Shown piece by piece: positions 34,505 through 41,876 of a stretch of 64,000 nucleotides of DNA. The stretch comes from Bacteroidales bacterium. GTDB taxonomy: Bacteria; Bacteroidota; Bacteroidia; Bacteroidales; F082. The notes under the pieces are model-generated. The model was given only the letters and a program-made list of their open reading frames with translations. It ran no database searches and had not been told where the DNA came from. Each line of letters begins with the position of its first letter. The first letter of the stretch is position 1. The stretch is taken from assembly GCA_017428285.1 (NCBI GenBank), contig JAFRRE010000141.1:1-64000 (forward strand). The letters are read 5' to 3'. The position numbers were made by a program, and so were the translations under genes.

Positions 34505-34521
34505 CCGTAAAAAATTTACGG
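34505..34521. promoter_or_regulatory. 17-bp perfect palindrome over the -33 region
   Basis: CCGTAAA, 3 bp, TTTACGG (7-bp arms, perfect). It overlaps the proposed -33 element of the AAA/TOPRIM promoter, so it is an operator candidate for a repressor. No repressor gene is visible next to it. Confidence 0.5.
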
Positions 34522-34542
34522 AACGAGGATTGTCTGATAGTT

Positions 34543-34610
34543 GACAATTGAGAGTTTAGAGGCAGTGGAGAGTGTAGAGTTTAGGATTGAGGGGTTAGAG
34601 TTTCAACAAG
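34543..34610. repeat. GAGTTTAGAG-type repeat, copy 2
   Basis: GAGAGTTTAGAGGCAGTGG, AGAGTGTAGAGTTTAGG and related words; compare 28978-29040 and 36399-36481. Lies between the AAA promoter and the AlbA_2 gene. Confidence 0.7.
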
Positions 34611-34617
34611 AAAATCA

Positions 34618-34728
34618 CTATTTTCCAAAAAAGGTGTGCATCTCATCAACAGTCAAGTTGCCGCTGGCGATGATACGCTGCTGCACTTGAATTAGGTCTG
34701 CTTCATTCAGTAGGCCACAGTATTTCAT
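34618..34728 (-). pseudogene. 36-residue coding-like fragment
   Basis: ATG 34728, TAG 34618-34620. Amphipathic, helical composition (LNEADLIQVQQRIIASG). I do not recognise the family. It may be the tail of a deleted gene. Confidence 0.25.
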
Positions 34729-34789
34729 ATTGTCCTACCGTCGTTTCCCTCAGCATCTCCACACTGGCTACCATGACAAGGAATTCATC

Positions 34790-36208
34790 TCACACCGCAT
34801 AATACCCTCCCGTCTTCTTGCTGCCGCGACGTTCGATTTGTTTTCCTTTTAACAACACACGTATATGTTTATCTATCGTACTAAAGGGAATAGATAACTT
34901 ATCGGAAATTTCTATCGCCTTGCATCCAGGATGCTCCTGTATAAATTCTAATGTCACTCTTTGAGCAGAATTTAATTCGCCATTTAATTCGCCATTTAAT
35001 TCGCCATTTAATTCGCCATTTAATTCCTCAACTACTTGATGTTGCCGCAATGTGGCATACACCATAAACTCATTCTGTCTGTACTCCGGGGCTGGACAAT
35101 CCGCTTCATCCATTTCTCTAAACATTCGGTCAACGCCTTCTCCAAACTCTTTCACCAACTTATATGCCCGCATATATTGGGCAATCTTAGGATTACGTGA
35201 GAAATGCATCTCTCGTATATTATACGTACGCACTAGACCAGGCAGAATACCAGGACTTTCAACGGTCATGTGGTCATCGAACAACTTTACTTGGATGTCC
35301 GTCCCAAGGATACTATAATCGCGATGCGCAATAGCGTTCACAATTACTTCTTTCCAGCAAAACTCAGGATACTGCACATCGGTCACAAACAAACCATCAT
35401 GGCCAAGATAAGTGTGCTCCTTGATTTGTGTTTTCACAAAGGCAAGCACATCGCTGGTCATTTTCAAAATAGCTCCAGTGAAGATTTCGTCCTTGATGAC
35501 ATTCATCTCTCGACCTACTTTCGCTTCGGTACCTTCATAACGGATGACACGCACCTGTGCCCGTTGAAAGAATCGTTGCGGATTCTTGCCGAATAACAAC
35601 ACGGCGGCACCGCTAAGCACTTCAAACGTTCGTCCTTTATAATCCTCTTTCTTTATCAGATACCCGTTTTCGCGAATGTATGCCTCTGCACCCTTATTGT
35701 ACCCAATAACTTGCAGATAATCCTCCAAAACAGGTAGGTCGATGTCCTCCCAACTTGCACTATTCACTGGGGCATCCTCATAATAATGCTCTCCTTTGGC
35801 ATACACCAACTGCATCCGCTGCTCGAAATTCAACTTCTTTGACTTGTCGCCTACACGATAGTACACCTCGTCGGCTTGGTTAGCATGGACACGCATACTC
35901 TGTGGAACACCCATTATGACGATGTGGTTTGGTTTTCCATCGCAATCTGTCACCTCTAAATAATCGGTTGAGATAGCAATTGATGGCACACAATAGTCAA
36001 AACCCGCACGAAGCAATTCGTTCAGGTGTTCAATCTGGCCATCCACGCCCTTTATCGTACCATCATCTTCAATGCCTAACGCTATCTTACCACCATCGGC
36101 ATTCGCAAACGCAATGATGGTAATAGCCAACGACTTGGCATCAATACGGATGCTCTTTCGGTCAAACACCTGAAACTCCGTACAAGCCTGTATTTCCTGA
36201 ATTGTCAT
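34790..36208 (-). CDS. AlbA_2 / Schlafen-like ATP-binding protein with coding minisatellite
   Basis: 472 residues. AlbA_2 (divergent AAA_4) domain at about 14-130 with DRKSIRIDAKSLAITIIAFAN and GGKIALGIEDDG. A second domain around residues 270-380 holds WKEVIVNAIAHRDYS, the HATPase_c_4 N-box pattern. Then a run of ELNG units (about 394-412) in a linker and a C-terminal winged helix (CKAIEISDKLSIPFSTIDKHIRVLL). Family proteins are thought to be transcription regulators or defence-associated. The minisatellite unit is 12 bp, so copy-number change stays in frame. Separated from its paralogue (36526-38311) by 317 bp of repeats. Confidence 0.85.
   Translation of the reverse strand: MTIQEIQACTEFQVFDRKSIRIDAKSLAITIIAFANADGGKIALGIEDDGTIKGVDGQIEHLNELLRAGFDYCVPSIAISTDYLEVTDCDGKPNHIVIMGVPQSMRVHANQADEVYYRVGDKSKKLNFEQRMQLVYAKGEHYYEDAPVNSASWEDIDLPVLEDYLQVIGYNKGAEAYIRENGYLIKKEDYKGRTFEVLSGAAVLLFGKNPQRFFQRAQVRVIRYEGTEAKVGREMNVIKDEIFTGAILKMTSDVLAFVKTQIKEHTYLGHDGLFVTDVQYPEFCWKEVIVNAIAHRDYSILGTDIQVKLFDDHMTVESPGILPGLVRTYNIREMHFSRNPKIAQYMRAYKLVKEFGEGVDRMFREMDEADCPAPEYRQNEFMVYATLRQHQVVEELNGELNGELNGELNGELNSAQRVTLEFIQEHPGCKAIEISDKLSIPFSTIDKHIRVLLKGKQIERRGSKKTGGYYAV
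34971..35026. repeat. 12-bp minisatellite inside the AlbA_2 gene
   Basis: Unit TTTAATTCGCCA, four perfect copies and a partial fifth. It encodes repeated ELNG on the minus strand, in the linker between the ATP-binding domain and the C-terminal winged helix. Copy-number changes would keep the frame. Confidence 0.9.
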
Positions 36209-36525
36209 GATTTACAAACCGTATCTCTTCTATACAAAACTTTGAACAAGATCTTTCCGACTATATACTAGACCACTCTCCGCGAACTTCCGCAATCAAA
36301 TTTCTAACAATCTTTGCATTTTTTTCTACAATGTCATCGAACTCAACTCATTCATGAATGCCAATTGTTTATGGCTCCGCCCCGTCAGTCATTTTCATAA
36401 GTTTAGAGTTGAGTGTTTAGAGTTTAGAGGCAGTTGTGAGTGTAGAGTTGAGAGACGGTGGTAAGTGTAGAATTGAGTGGTTCGAAGGGTAAAGTTTTGT
36501 TATGGATTTAAGTTAAACTCAACTT
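36209..36525. other. Repeat-rich intergenic region between the two AlbA_2 genes
   Basis: Contains a GCCCCGTCAGTCA-type half palindrome (about 36375-36395), a GAGTTTAGAG-type tract (36399-36481) and the fragment ending NELSSMTL. No gene. Confidence 0.55.
36399..36481. repeat. GAGTTTAGAG-type repeat, copy 3
   Basis: GTTTAGAGTTGAGTG, TTTAGAGTTTAGAGGC, AGTTGTGAGTGTAGAG and so on. With copy 2 it brackets the AlbA_2 gene at 34790-36208. Confidence 0.7.
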
Positions 36526-37524
36526 TTATTGCTGGCTCAATAGTCCTTTACCCTTCGTCGTAATAACATACATCTGCTTGGAGCTGTTCGGCTTGTCGGG
36601 TTGAGTTCTTTCTAATAATCCATTGTTGAGAAGCGGCATAATATAATTCTTCCTGAATTTGTTTCGGCTTGCCATTTGCAACTCTGTCATTATCTCCACC
36701 AATGTATGCTCAGAGAGGCAGAACGACAATATTTTTTTTGCTTGGTCCCAACTTGGTCCCAACTTGGTCCCAACTTGGTCCCAACTTAGTCCCTCACTTG
36801 TTTCTTTAACGTATGAACCATTAATCTCATATGTAGTCCAACGTCCATTGTTATTTCTCAACAATAAACCATTGTCTACCAATATCTTAAGGTCTTTCGC
36901 CACATCTACGGAATGTGTTTCCAGCAAAGGTTGTAGCCTTGAATTGGTAACTTGTTTTTCAACATATGCTGTACACAAAATGATTTGTTGATGAGAAGAC
37001 AAGGATCCGTAACTCGATCCAAAGTGCGATTGCATAAAAGCCGTACACTCCTCTGGAAGCAAAGAAACCATCCATAAGTCCAAGTCAACTTGATGAAGAA
37101 TAATATCTTCTCTCAAATCCGGCTTTCTCCAATTCTCCTTTTTCCACGCATCAAGAATGGTCGGAAACCCCGAACCGATATTATCTCCATAGCCAATCAT
37201 TCTAAGCACATTCTGCATTCTTGGATTTCTGGCTTTTGAATTACCACCTTTATATATTACGGAAACAGGCAGTTTTAAGTTTCCTGGGTTAGATAATTTT
37301 AAACAATTCTCTTGTTTTTCAACCTTTAATACACCATTCATCAAATAATCTGAATGGATGATCATATTTGTCACTGCTTCTCTTACTGCCTTATGGACAG
37401 GTGTATCATCCACTCTTGTTATTCCTTCAAGAACAAACGGACGTCTCAAATCACTGGTAAGTTTCCTTATTACTATCTTGAAGAAATTGTAAAGATTATT
37501 TTCCCATCGTCCATCATACGTCAC
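36526..37524 (-). CDS. AlbA_2-type ATP-binding protein, C-terminal half (frameshifted)
   Basis: 332 residues. Begins with GTG at 37524 as TYDGRWENNLYNFF, which continues the sequence of the next gene if one base is removed. Contains the HATPase_c_4 part (AVREAVTNMIIHSDYL and GDNIGSGFPTIL) and a C-terminal region with a repeated WDQ/GTK segment encoded by an 11-bp minisatellite (36742-36793). A winged-helix-like end follows. Not likely to be expressed alone unless the frame is restored. Confidence 0.7.
   Translation of the reverse strand: MTYDGRWENNLYNFFKIVIRKLTSDLRRPFVLEGITRVDDTPVHKAVREAVTNMIIHSDYLMNGVLKVEKQENCLKLSNPGNLKLPVSVIYKGGNSKARNPRMQNVLRMIGYGDNIGSGFPTILDAWKKENWRKPDLREDIILHQVDLDLWMVSLLPEECTAFMQSHFGSSYGSLSSHQQIILCTAYVEKQVTNSRLQPLLETHSVDVAKDLKILVDNGLLLRNNNGRWTTYEINGSYVKETSEGLSWDQVGTKLGPSWDQAKKILSFCLSEHTLVEIMTELQMASRNKFRKNYIMPLLNNGLLERTQPDKPNSSKQMYVITTKGKGLLSQQ
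36742..36793. repeat. 11-bp minisatellite inside the second AlbA_2 gene
   Basis: Unit TTGGTCCCAAC, four perfect copies and a partial fifth. Because 11 is not a multiple of 3 the peptide cycles through three frames (WDQ, GTK, GPS). One copy more or less would shift the frame of everything after it. Confidence 0.9.
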
Positions 37525-38311
37525 CCCTGTCCGACCATCTCATTCCAGGAAGTACGCTAGTTTTGTCGATATAATCCATACGAATATTGTCAAATCTTTC
37601 CCTAATTGGCAAACCTTTCCCAAACATCAACAATCCTGCCAGTGTAAGGCCTTCTTTACCAGTGTTTCTATCTTTGGTATAACAACCCAAATTGGTCAGG
37701 AAATGAATATTATCAACCGTATTCCAAACATGATCCGGATTCTTCAATTCAAACTCGGTCCTATAAGATCTTAAACTATCGTTATCAATGTCATCCAAAT
37801 TATATCCCTCGATAAGAAAACCGTCATTACCAGAGTCATTAGAATCCCTTAGCATTTCCCTTACCTCTTCCTCGGAGCAATGATAGTCTCCTTCATAGTT
37901 TCTCTTATAAGCACCTTTGTATGGATTTCCGTTTATGAAGACAGGTCTTTGTCTATAATCCGCTTGAGGAATGCTGATCACTATCACTGTTTTCTTTTCT
38001 ACTTCCATAGCATAGACATTGTCTTCGGAAAGAATGTTGTGATTTGTCTTTTCACTATTGATAGTATTCCAAAAATCTTTGATTATTTTATCAGCATTGG
38101 CTACGCCTTCCACTACAAACTGTGGAAAAAGACTGTCTGGTTCTTTAACTTCTTCGACACCAAGTATAATATCTCCACCTATCGTATTAGCAAATGCAGA
38201 ATACGAAGACCAAATTGAATTAGGAAGACCTAAACCTGCCTTCTTACACTCAAATGATATTTTTTCTCCGAATCTTAATAATTCGAGTAGTTCCGTTTCT
38301 GTATACTTCAT
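37514..38311 (-). CDS. AlbA_2-type ATP-binding protein, N-terminal half (frameshifted)
   Basis: 265 residues. The AlbA_2 domain is complete: ISFECKKAGLGLPNSIWSSYSAFAN and GGDIILGVEEV (about 18-54), then RPVFINGNPYKGAYKRNYEGDY. The protein ends prematurely at SDRGDV. A run of four Gs on the coding strand (37524-37527) explains it: with three Gs the frame runs SDRV into TYDGRWENN of the next ORF. So the two halves are one gene with a +1 slip, either a real phase-variable site, a pseudogene or a base-calling error. Confidence 0.8.
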   Translation of the reverse strand: MKYTETELLELLRFGEKISFECKKAGLGLPNSIWSSYSAFANTIGGDIILGVEEVKEPDSLFPQFVVEGVANADKIIKDFWNTINSEKTNHNILSEDNVYAMEVEKKTVIVISIPQADYRQRPVFINGNPYKGAYKRNYEGDYHCSEEEVREMLRDSNDSGNDGFLIEGYNLDDIDNDSLRSYRTEFELKNPDHVWNTVDNIHFLTNLGCYTKDRNTGKEGLTLAGLLMFGKGLPIRERFDNIRMDYIDKTSVLPGMRWSDRGDV

Positions 38312-38329
38312 ATAAAGTTTCTGCTATTT

Positions 38330-38719
38330 TTACATCATATCTTCCTCCTTCAACGCTTCCCAAGGTCCGTCTTTGGTTTCAAGGATGACGGAACCCGATT
38401 CGAGGCACTCCAACGAATGCCATTGTCCCTTGGGGACGCTGAGACCACAGATGTCGCCGCCCGCTTCAACGAGGATAGTGTCCGTAAGCTCACCCTTGTC
38501 GTTGTAATAGAGCCACTTCACCTTACCTCGGAGTACCACCACGGTCTCAGAGGTGTTCTGATGGCGGTGGATAGGCATCACCGTGCCGGGCTCCAAGGCG
38601 TTGAGCATGCGCTGGCTTGGGTCATCAGGCGTATTCCTCAGGTCAAAGTTCATCCTAAGCCTTGGCGAGGCCTTCGCTTGAGCGGTCAGGGCATCAAGTA
38701 ATTTGGTATCTATGAGCAT
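38330..38719 (-). CDS. wbuC: WbuC family cupin
   Basis: 129 residues. PGTVMPIHRHQNTSETVVVLRG is the metal-binding first cupin motif, and PKGQWHSLECLESGSVILETKDGPW the second. WbuC genes regularly sit next to the FnlABC/CapEFG genes for UDP-L-FucNAc, and here it follows that trio (38801-42956). Its reaction is unknown. A 68-bp palindromic element lies between it and the epimerase. Confidence 0.9.
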   Translation of the reverse strand: MLIDTKLLDALTAQAKASPRLRMNFDLRNTPDDPSQRMLNALEPGTVMPIHRHQNTSETVVVLRGKVKWLYYNDKGELTDTILVEAGGDICGLSVPKGQWHSLECLESGSVILETKDGPWEALKEEDMM

Positions 38720-38727
38720 GTTTTTTC

Positions 38728-38795
38728 TTCACGTATCCCACGAATCTGCACGTATATTTTTCAGAATAATACTCGTGATACGCGCGATACGTGGA
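38728..38795. repeat. ACGTATC-family element, solo copy A
   Basis: A left arm (TTCACGTATCCCACGAATC...), a short AT-rich spacer, and a right arm (ACTCGTGATACGCGCGATA, CGTGGA) that is its inverse. About 68 bp in all. Related copies: 40074-40526 (with gene), 41327-41388 (inside CapF) and 41805-41873. Confidence 0.8.
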
Positions 38796-38800
38796 TATAA

Positions 38801-40063
38801 TTACTTCCGCCAAACCATCTTATTCACTATGCCCGTATAGCTCTGAATGATCTTCACCACCTTGGTGCTCACATTCTCATCCACGTAGTCAGGCACGGGG
38901 ATGCCATGGTCGCCATTAGCATTCATTGTCACTGCCGTATCTACAGCTTGCAAGAGACTATCCGTGTCGATGCCGGCAATGAAGAAGCAACCTTTGTCCA
39001 AAGCCTCGGGGCGCTCCGTACTGGTACGAATACATACCGCCGGGAAAGGATGCCCCACACTGGTGAAGAAACTGCTCTCTTCGGGTAAAGTGCCACTATC
39101 ACTCACCACGGCAAAGGCGTTCATCTGCAAGCAATTGTAATCATGGAAGCCTAGAGGTTCATGCTGGATGACACGCGGATCAAGTTTGAATCCGCTGGCT
39201 TCGAGACGCTTGCGGCTGCGCGGATGGCAGCTGTAGAGGATGGGCATGTCGTATTGCTCAGCCATGGCGTTGATGGCATTGAAGAGGCTGAGGAAGTTCT
39301 TCTCCGTGTCGATGTTTTCTTCTCTGTGGGCACTCAGAAGAATGTATGGCTTGACTATCTTGCCATTCGGCAAGGTCTTTTTTTGGCACACAGATCCCAC
39401 GGATTTCACAGATTTTGCTGCTTCGCAGCCTATTTTATCATCTGTGTCATCTGTGCTATCTGTGTGACATAACCCAAGGCGTTCGTGAATATCACTGTTC
39501 ATTATCTCTATGAGATTGTTGTGCAGCACCTCTGCCATGGGGCTACCTGTGACGTATGTGCGTTCCTTGGGCAGGCCACAGTCGGCCAAATATCTTCTGG
39601 CATGCTCGCTGTAGGCCATGTTCACATCGCTGATGATGTCGACGATGCGGCGGTTGGTTTCCTCGGGCAGACATTCGTCCTTGCAGCGGTTGCCGGCTTC
39701 CATGTGGAAGATAGGAATATGGAGGCGCTTGGCACCGATGACGCTGAGGCAGCTGTTCGTGTCGCCCAAGACAAGCACTGCATCAGGCTTGATTTCCACC
39801 ATGAGTTGGTAGCTCTTGGCGATGATGTTGCCCATGGTCTCACCCAGGTCATTGCCTACGGCATTCATATACACCTCGGGGTCGGCGAGCTTCAGGTCCT
39901 TGAAGAAGACCCCATTGAGATTATAGTCGTAGTTCTGGCCAGTATGGGCTAGGATACAATCAAAGTATTGTCTGCATTTGTTGATGACGGCAGCCAGACG
40001 TATAATCTCCGGGCGTGTGCCGACGATAATCAATAGCTTTAGTTTTCCGTTATTCTTAAACAT
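38801..40063 (-). CDS. UDP-N-acetylglucosamine 2-epimerase (CapG/FnlC-like), with repeat-derived insert
   Basis: 420 residues. GTRPEIIRL (15-23), LVLGDTNSCLSV (97-108), HMEAGNRC and CLPEETNRR are the family motifs, as is ILLSAHREEN (241-250). Between HERLGL and KTLPNGKIVKP a Thr/Asp/Lys/Ser-rich stretch (about residues 199-230) has no counterpart in the family and is encoded by a CACAGATNCCACGGATTTCACAG-type repeat (39374-39469). With CapE and CapF it completes UDP-L-FucNAc synthesis by C2 epimerisation. The insert lies in a loop between the two Rossmann domains, so the enzyme may still work. Confidence 0.9.
   Translation of the reverse strand: MFKNNGKLKLLIIVGTRPEIIRLAAVINKCRQYFDCILAHTGQNYDYNLNGVFFKDLKLADPEVYMNAVGNDLGETMGNIIAKSYQLMVEIKPDAVLVLGDTNSCLSVIGAKRLHIPIFHMEAGNRCKDECLPEETNRRIVDIISDVNMAYSEHARRYLADCGLPKERTYVTGSPMAEVLHNNLIEIMNSDIHERLGLCHTDSTDDTDDKIGCEAAKSVKSVGSVCQKKTLPNGKIVKPYILLSAHREENIDTEKNFLSLFNAINAMAEQYDMPILYSCHPRSRKRLEASGFKLDPRVIQHEPLGFHDYNCLQMNAFAVVSDSGTLPEESSFFTSVGHPFPAVCIRTSTERPEALDKGCFFIAGIDTDSLLQAVDTAVTMNANGDHGIPVPDYVDENVSTKVVKIIQSYTGIVNKMVWRK
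39374..39469. repeat. CACAGATTTCACAG-family element inside the epimerase gene
   Basis: Left arm GGCACACAGATCCCACGGAT followed by TTCACAGATTTTG, a short GC-rich centre, and right arm CATCTGTGTCATCTGTGC, its rough inverse. Length divisible by 3, no stop in the coding frame. Confidence 0.75.
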
Positions 40064-40073
40064 TATTTTGTCT

Positions 40074-40526
40074 CCACGTATTACGCGTATCTACACGTAT
40101 CTGTTTTTCAATAGTGCAGATTCCTTATTATTTGATTACTTTATATCCATTTTTGAAATCACTTACGTCAAAGTTTACAAGCAATCCAACTGGTTTGTCA
40201 AGTAACTTCATGTACGTTCTGACCTGCTTGAAATGTACAGGCATAAGTGCTTCTACAGATTTTAGTTCTATAATTAAAATATCTTCAACTATGATATCAA
40301 GGCGCAAATCAGCACCAACAATTTCACCTTTATATACAATCTCAACTGTTACTTGTGAAGATACTTTTAATCCACGTAGTTTTAATTCATGTATCAATGC
40401 CTTCTCGTAAACACTCTCTAACAATCCCGGACCAAGGGCATTGTACACTTCAAATGAAGCACCAATCGCATCATATAATATCTTATTAACATCCATGATA
40501 TACTCGCGATACGTGTGATACGTGGA
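40074..40526. mobile_element. ACGTATC-family element carrying a GxxExxY gene
   Basis: Left arm TCCACGTATTACGCGTATCT (40073-40092, continuing to 40102) and right arm TACTCGCGATACGTGTGATA plus CGTGGA (40501-40526) are inverse to each other. The GxxExxY gene fills the space where solo copies have a 15-bp spacer. That is the layout of an autonomous element beside non-autonomous relatives. Mobility is inferred. Confidence 0.5.
40128..40496 (-). CDS. GxxExxY protein (PD-(D/E)XK nuclease-like), copy 1
   Basis: 122 residues. The signature GLLESVY is at 24-30, followed by a predicted PD-(D/E)XK core: Asp63 or Asp67 in GADLRLDIIV and Glu77-x-Lys79 in LIIELKS, then VHFKQVRTYM. Such proteins (PDDEXK_3) are common in Bacteroidota; their function is unknown. 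It is bordered on both sides by the arms of the ACGTATC element, with the right arm 4 bp from its start codon. Not needed for UDP-FucNAc synthesis, so it is an insertion in that gene row. Confidence 0.88.
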   Translation of the reverse strand: MDVNKILYDAIGASFEVYNALGPGLLESVYEKALIHELKLRGLKVSSQVTVEIVYKGEIVGADLRLDIIVEDILIIELKSVEALMPVHFKQVRTYMKLLDKPVGLLVNFDVSDFKNGYKVIK

Positions 40527-40528
40527 AT

Positions 40529-41800
40529 TTAAACTGGGTCGAAGAAAGTATCAGGTTTATTAGGATTAAAGACCTCGTTGCAGTACATCACCGTGACCAA
40601 ATCCTCAGTATCAGAGAGGTTAATGATGTTATGCGTGTAGCCTGGGAGCATGTGCACCACCTCAATCTTATCACCACTCACCTCAAACTCAATGACCTCA
40701 TCGGTGCCCTCTTTGCGCTCCTGGATCAGCCCATGCCCTTTCACCACGATGAAGAGCTCCCACTTGGTATGATGCCAATGTTGTCCTTTAGTGATGCCCG
40801 GCTTGCTGATGTTGATGCTCACCTGTCCGCAGTTGGCCAAATGCACCAATTCAGTGAAAGAACCCCTATCATCCACATTCATCTTCAATGGATAAGCAAC
40901 CTTCTCCTTAGGAAGATACGAGAGATAGGTGGAATACAACTTCTTCGCAAAGCTTCCTTCGGGAATCTCAGGAATCATCAAGGTCTTGGGCTGCTCCGCA
41001 AAGCGATAGAGCAAATCCACTATCTCGCCTAACTTCACGTGATGGGTAACCGGACAATAGCAATACGGCCCTTTCTCCATCGGGAACACACCCAGACCGT
41101 CGAAATCGCAACGATGCTCCTTTCCTTGCAAGGCGTTCATCATCTCCGCCACCAGGTCGTCAATATAGAGCAGTTCCAGTTCCACACTCGGATCGTTCAC
41201 GGTGATGGGCAGGTCGTTGGCGATGTTGTTGCAGAAAGTGGCCACCGCGCTATTATAATTAGGTCTGCACCATTTACCAAAAAGGTTCGGGAAACGATAG
41301 ATCAACACTCGGGGTTTGAGTGGGCTCTGCGTATCGCGCGTATTACACGTATCTTTATCATCCGCGAGATACGTGCAATCCGTGGAGAGAAACTCCCTTT
41401 CGTAGTCAAGAAACAACTCCTCCCCTGCTTTCTTTGAACGGCCGTATTCCGAGTTGCCGAAGCGCCCCGTTAGCGAGGCTTGCTGGGATGAGCTAAGCAT
41501 CACTGGGCAACGGTTGTTGTATTTCTTCAAGGTGTCGAGCAGGGTACTGGCGAAGCCGAAGTTGCCTTCCATGAACTCGCTCTGATCCTTGGGACGGTTG
41601 ACCCCGGCCAGGTTGAACACAAAGTCGCAGTCTCGGCAATAGGCATCCAACTCCTCGGGCTTACTGTCAATGTCGTATTCGTAGACGGCATCTATCTTGA
41701 GGTCGCCGTAGCAGCGAGCCTTGCCGTCTTTTATGTTGTTGAGTTCAGCGCAGAGGTTCTTTCCCACGAAACCTTTTGCGCCAGTCACTAATATCTTCAT
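40529..41800 (-). CDS. capF: UDP-2-acetamido-2,6-dideoxyhexulose reductase (CapF/FnlB-like), with repeat-derived insert
   Basis: 423 residues from ATG 41800 (an upstream GTG at 41809 would fall in a repeat). Rossmann start MKILVTGAKGFVGKNL, Tyr-x3-Lys in EYGRSKKAGE, then GKWCRPNYNSAVATFCNNIAN, and a C-terminal cupin (PGITKGQHWHHTKWELFIVV) as in CapF. It is 50 residues longer than typical CapF: residues about 138-163 (LADDKDTCNTRDT and flanks) are encoded by an ACGTATC-type element (41327-41388). Reaction: reduces the CapE product at C4 to give UDP-6-deoxy-talose-NAc. Confidence 0.9.
   Translation of the reverse strand: MKILVTGAKGFVGKNLCAELNNIKDGKARCYGDLKIDAVYEYDIDSKPEELDAYCRDCDFVFNLAGVNRPKDQSEFMEGNFGFASTLLDTLKKYNNRCPVMLSSSQQASLTGRFGNSEYGRSKKAGEELFLDYEREFLSTDCTYLADDKDTCNTRDTQSPLKPRVLIYRFPNLFGKWCRPNYNSAVATFCNNIANDLPITVNDPSVELELLYIDDLVAEMMNALQGKEHRCDFDGLGVFPMEKGPYCYCPVTHHVKLGEIVDLLYRFAEQPKTLMIPEIPEGSFAKKLYSTYLSYLPKEKVAYPLKMNVDDRGSFTELVHLANCGQVSINISKPGITKGQHWHHTKWELFIVVKGHGLIQERKEGTDEVIEFEVSGDKIEVVHMLPGYTHNIINLSDTEDLVTVMYCNEVFNPNKPDTFFDPV
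41327..41388. repeat. ACGTATC-family element inside the CapF gene
   Basis: CTGCGTATCGCGCGTATTAC, then ACGTATCTTTATCAT, then CCGCGAGATACGTGCAATCC, GTGGAGA. Same arms as the intergenic copies, without a stop codon in the coding frame. Confidence 0.8.
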
Positions 41801-41804
41801 TTTT

Positions 41805-41873
41805 TCCACGTATTACACGTATCTACACGTATCTATTTTCGAGATTATACTCGTGATACGCGAGATACGCGGA
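41805..41873. repeat. ACGTATC-family element, solo copy B
   Basis: TCCACGTATTACACGTATCT, a short AT spacer, and TACTCGTGATACGCGAGATA with CGCGGA at the end. Between the starts of CapF and the end of CapE. About 69 bp; perfect example of the solo form. Confidence 0.85.
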
Positions 41874-41876
41874 GAT

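Larger units (their letters stand above)
34481..34789. other. Intergenic with promoter, palindrome, repeat and small ORF
   Basis: Beyond the promoter and GAGTTTAGAG tract this holds a 36-codon minus-strand ORF (34618-34728: MKYCGLLNEADLIQVQQRII, then ASGNLTVDEMHTFFGK). It looks coding but is probably a C-terminal remnant of a larger gene. Confidence 0.5.

Noticed and set aside
36742..36793. Short regular repeats as a CRISPR array
   Set aside because: The units are 11-12 bp tandem repeats without spacers and lie within coding frames.
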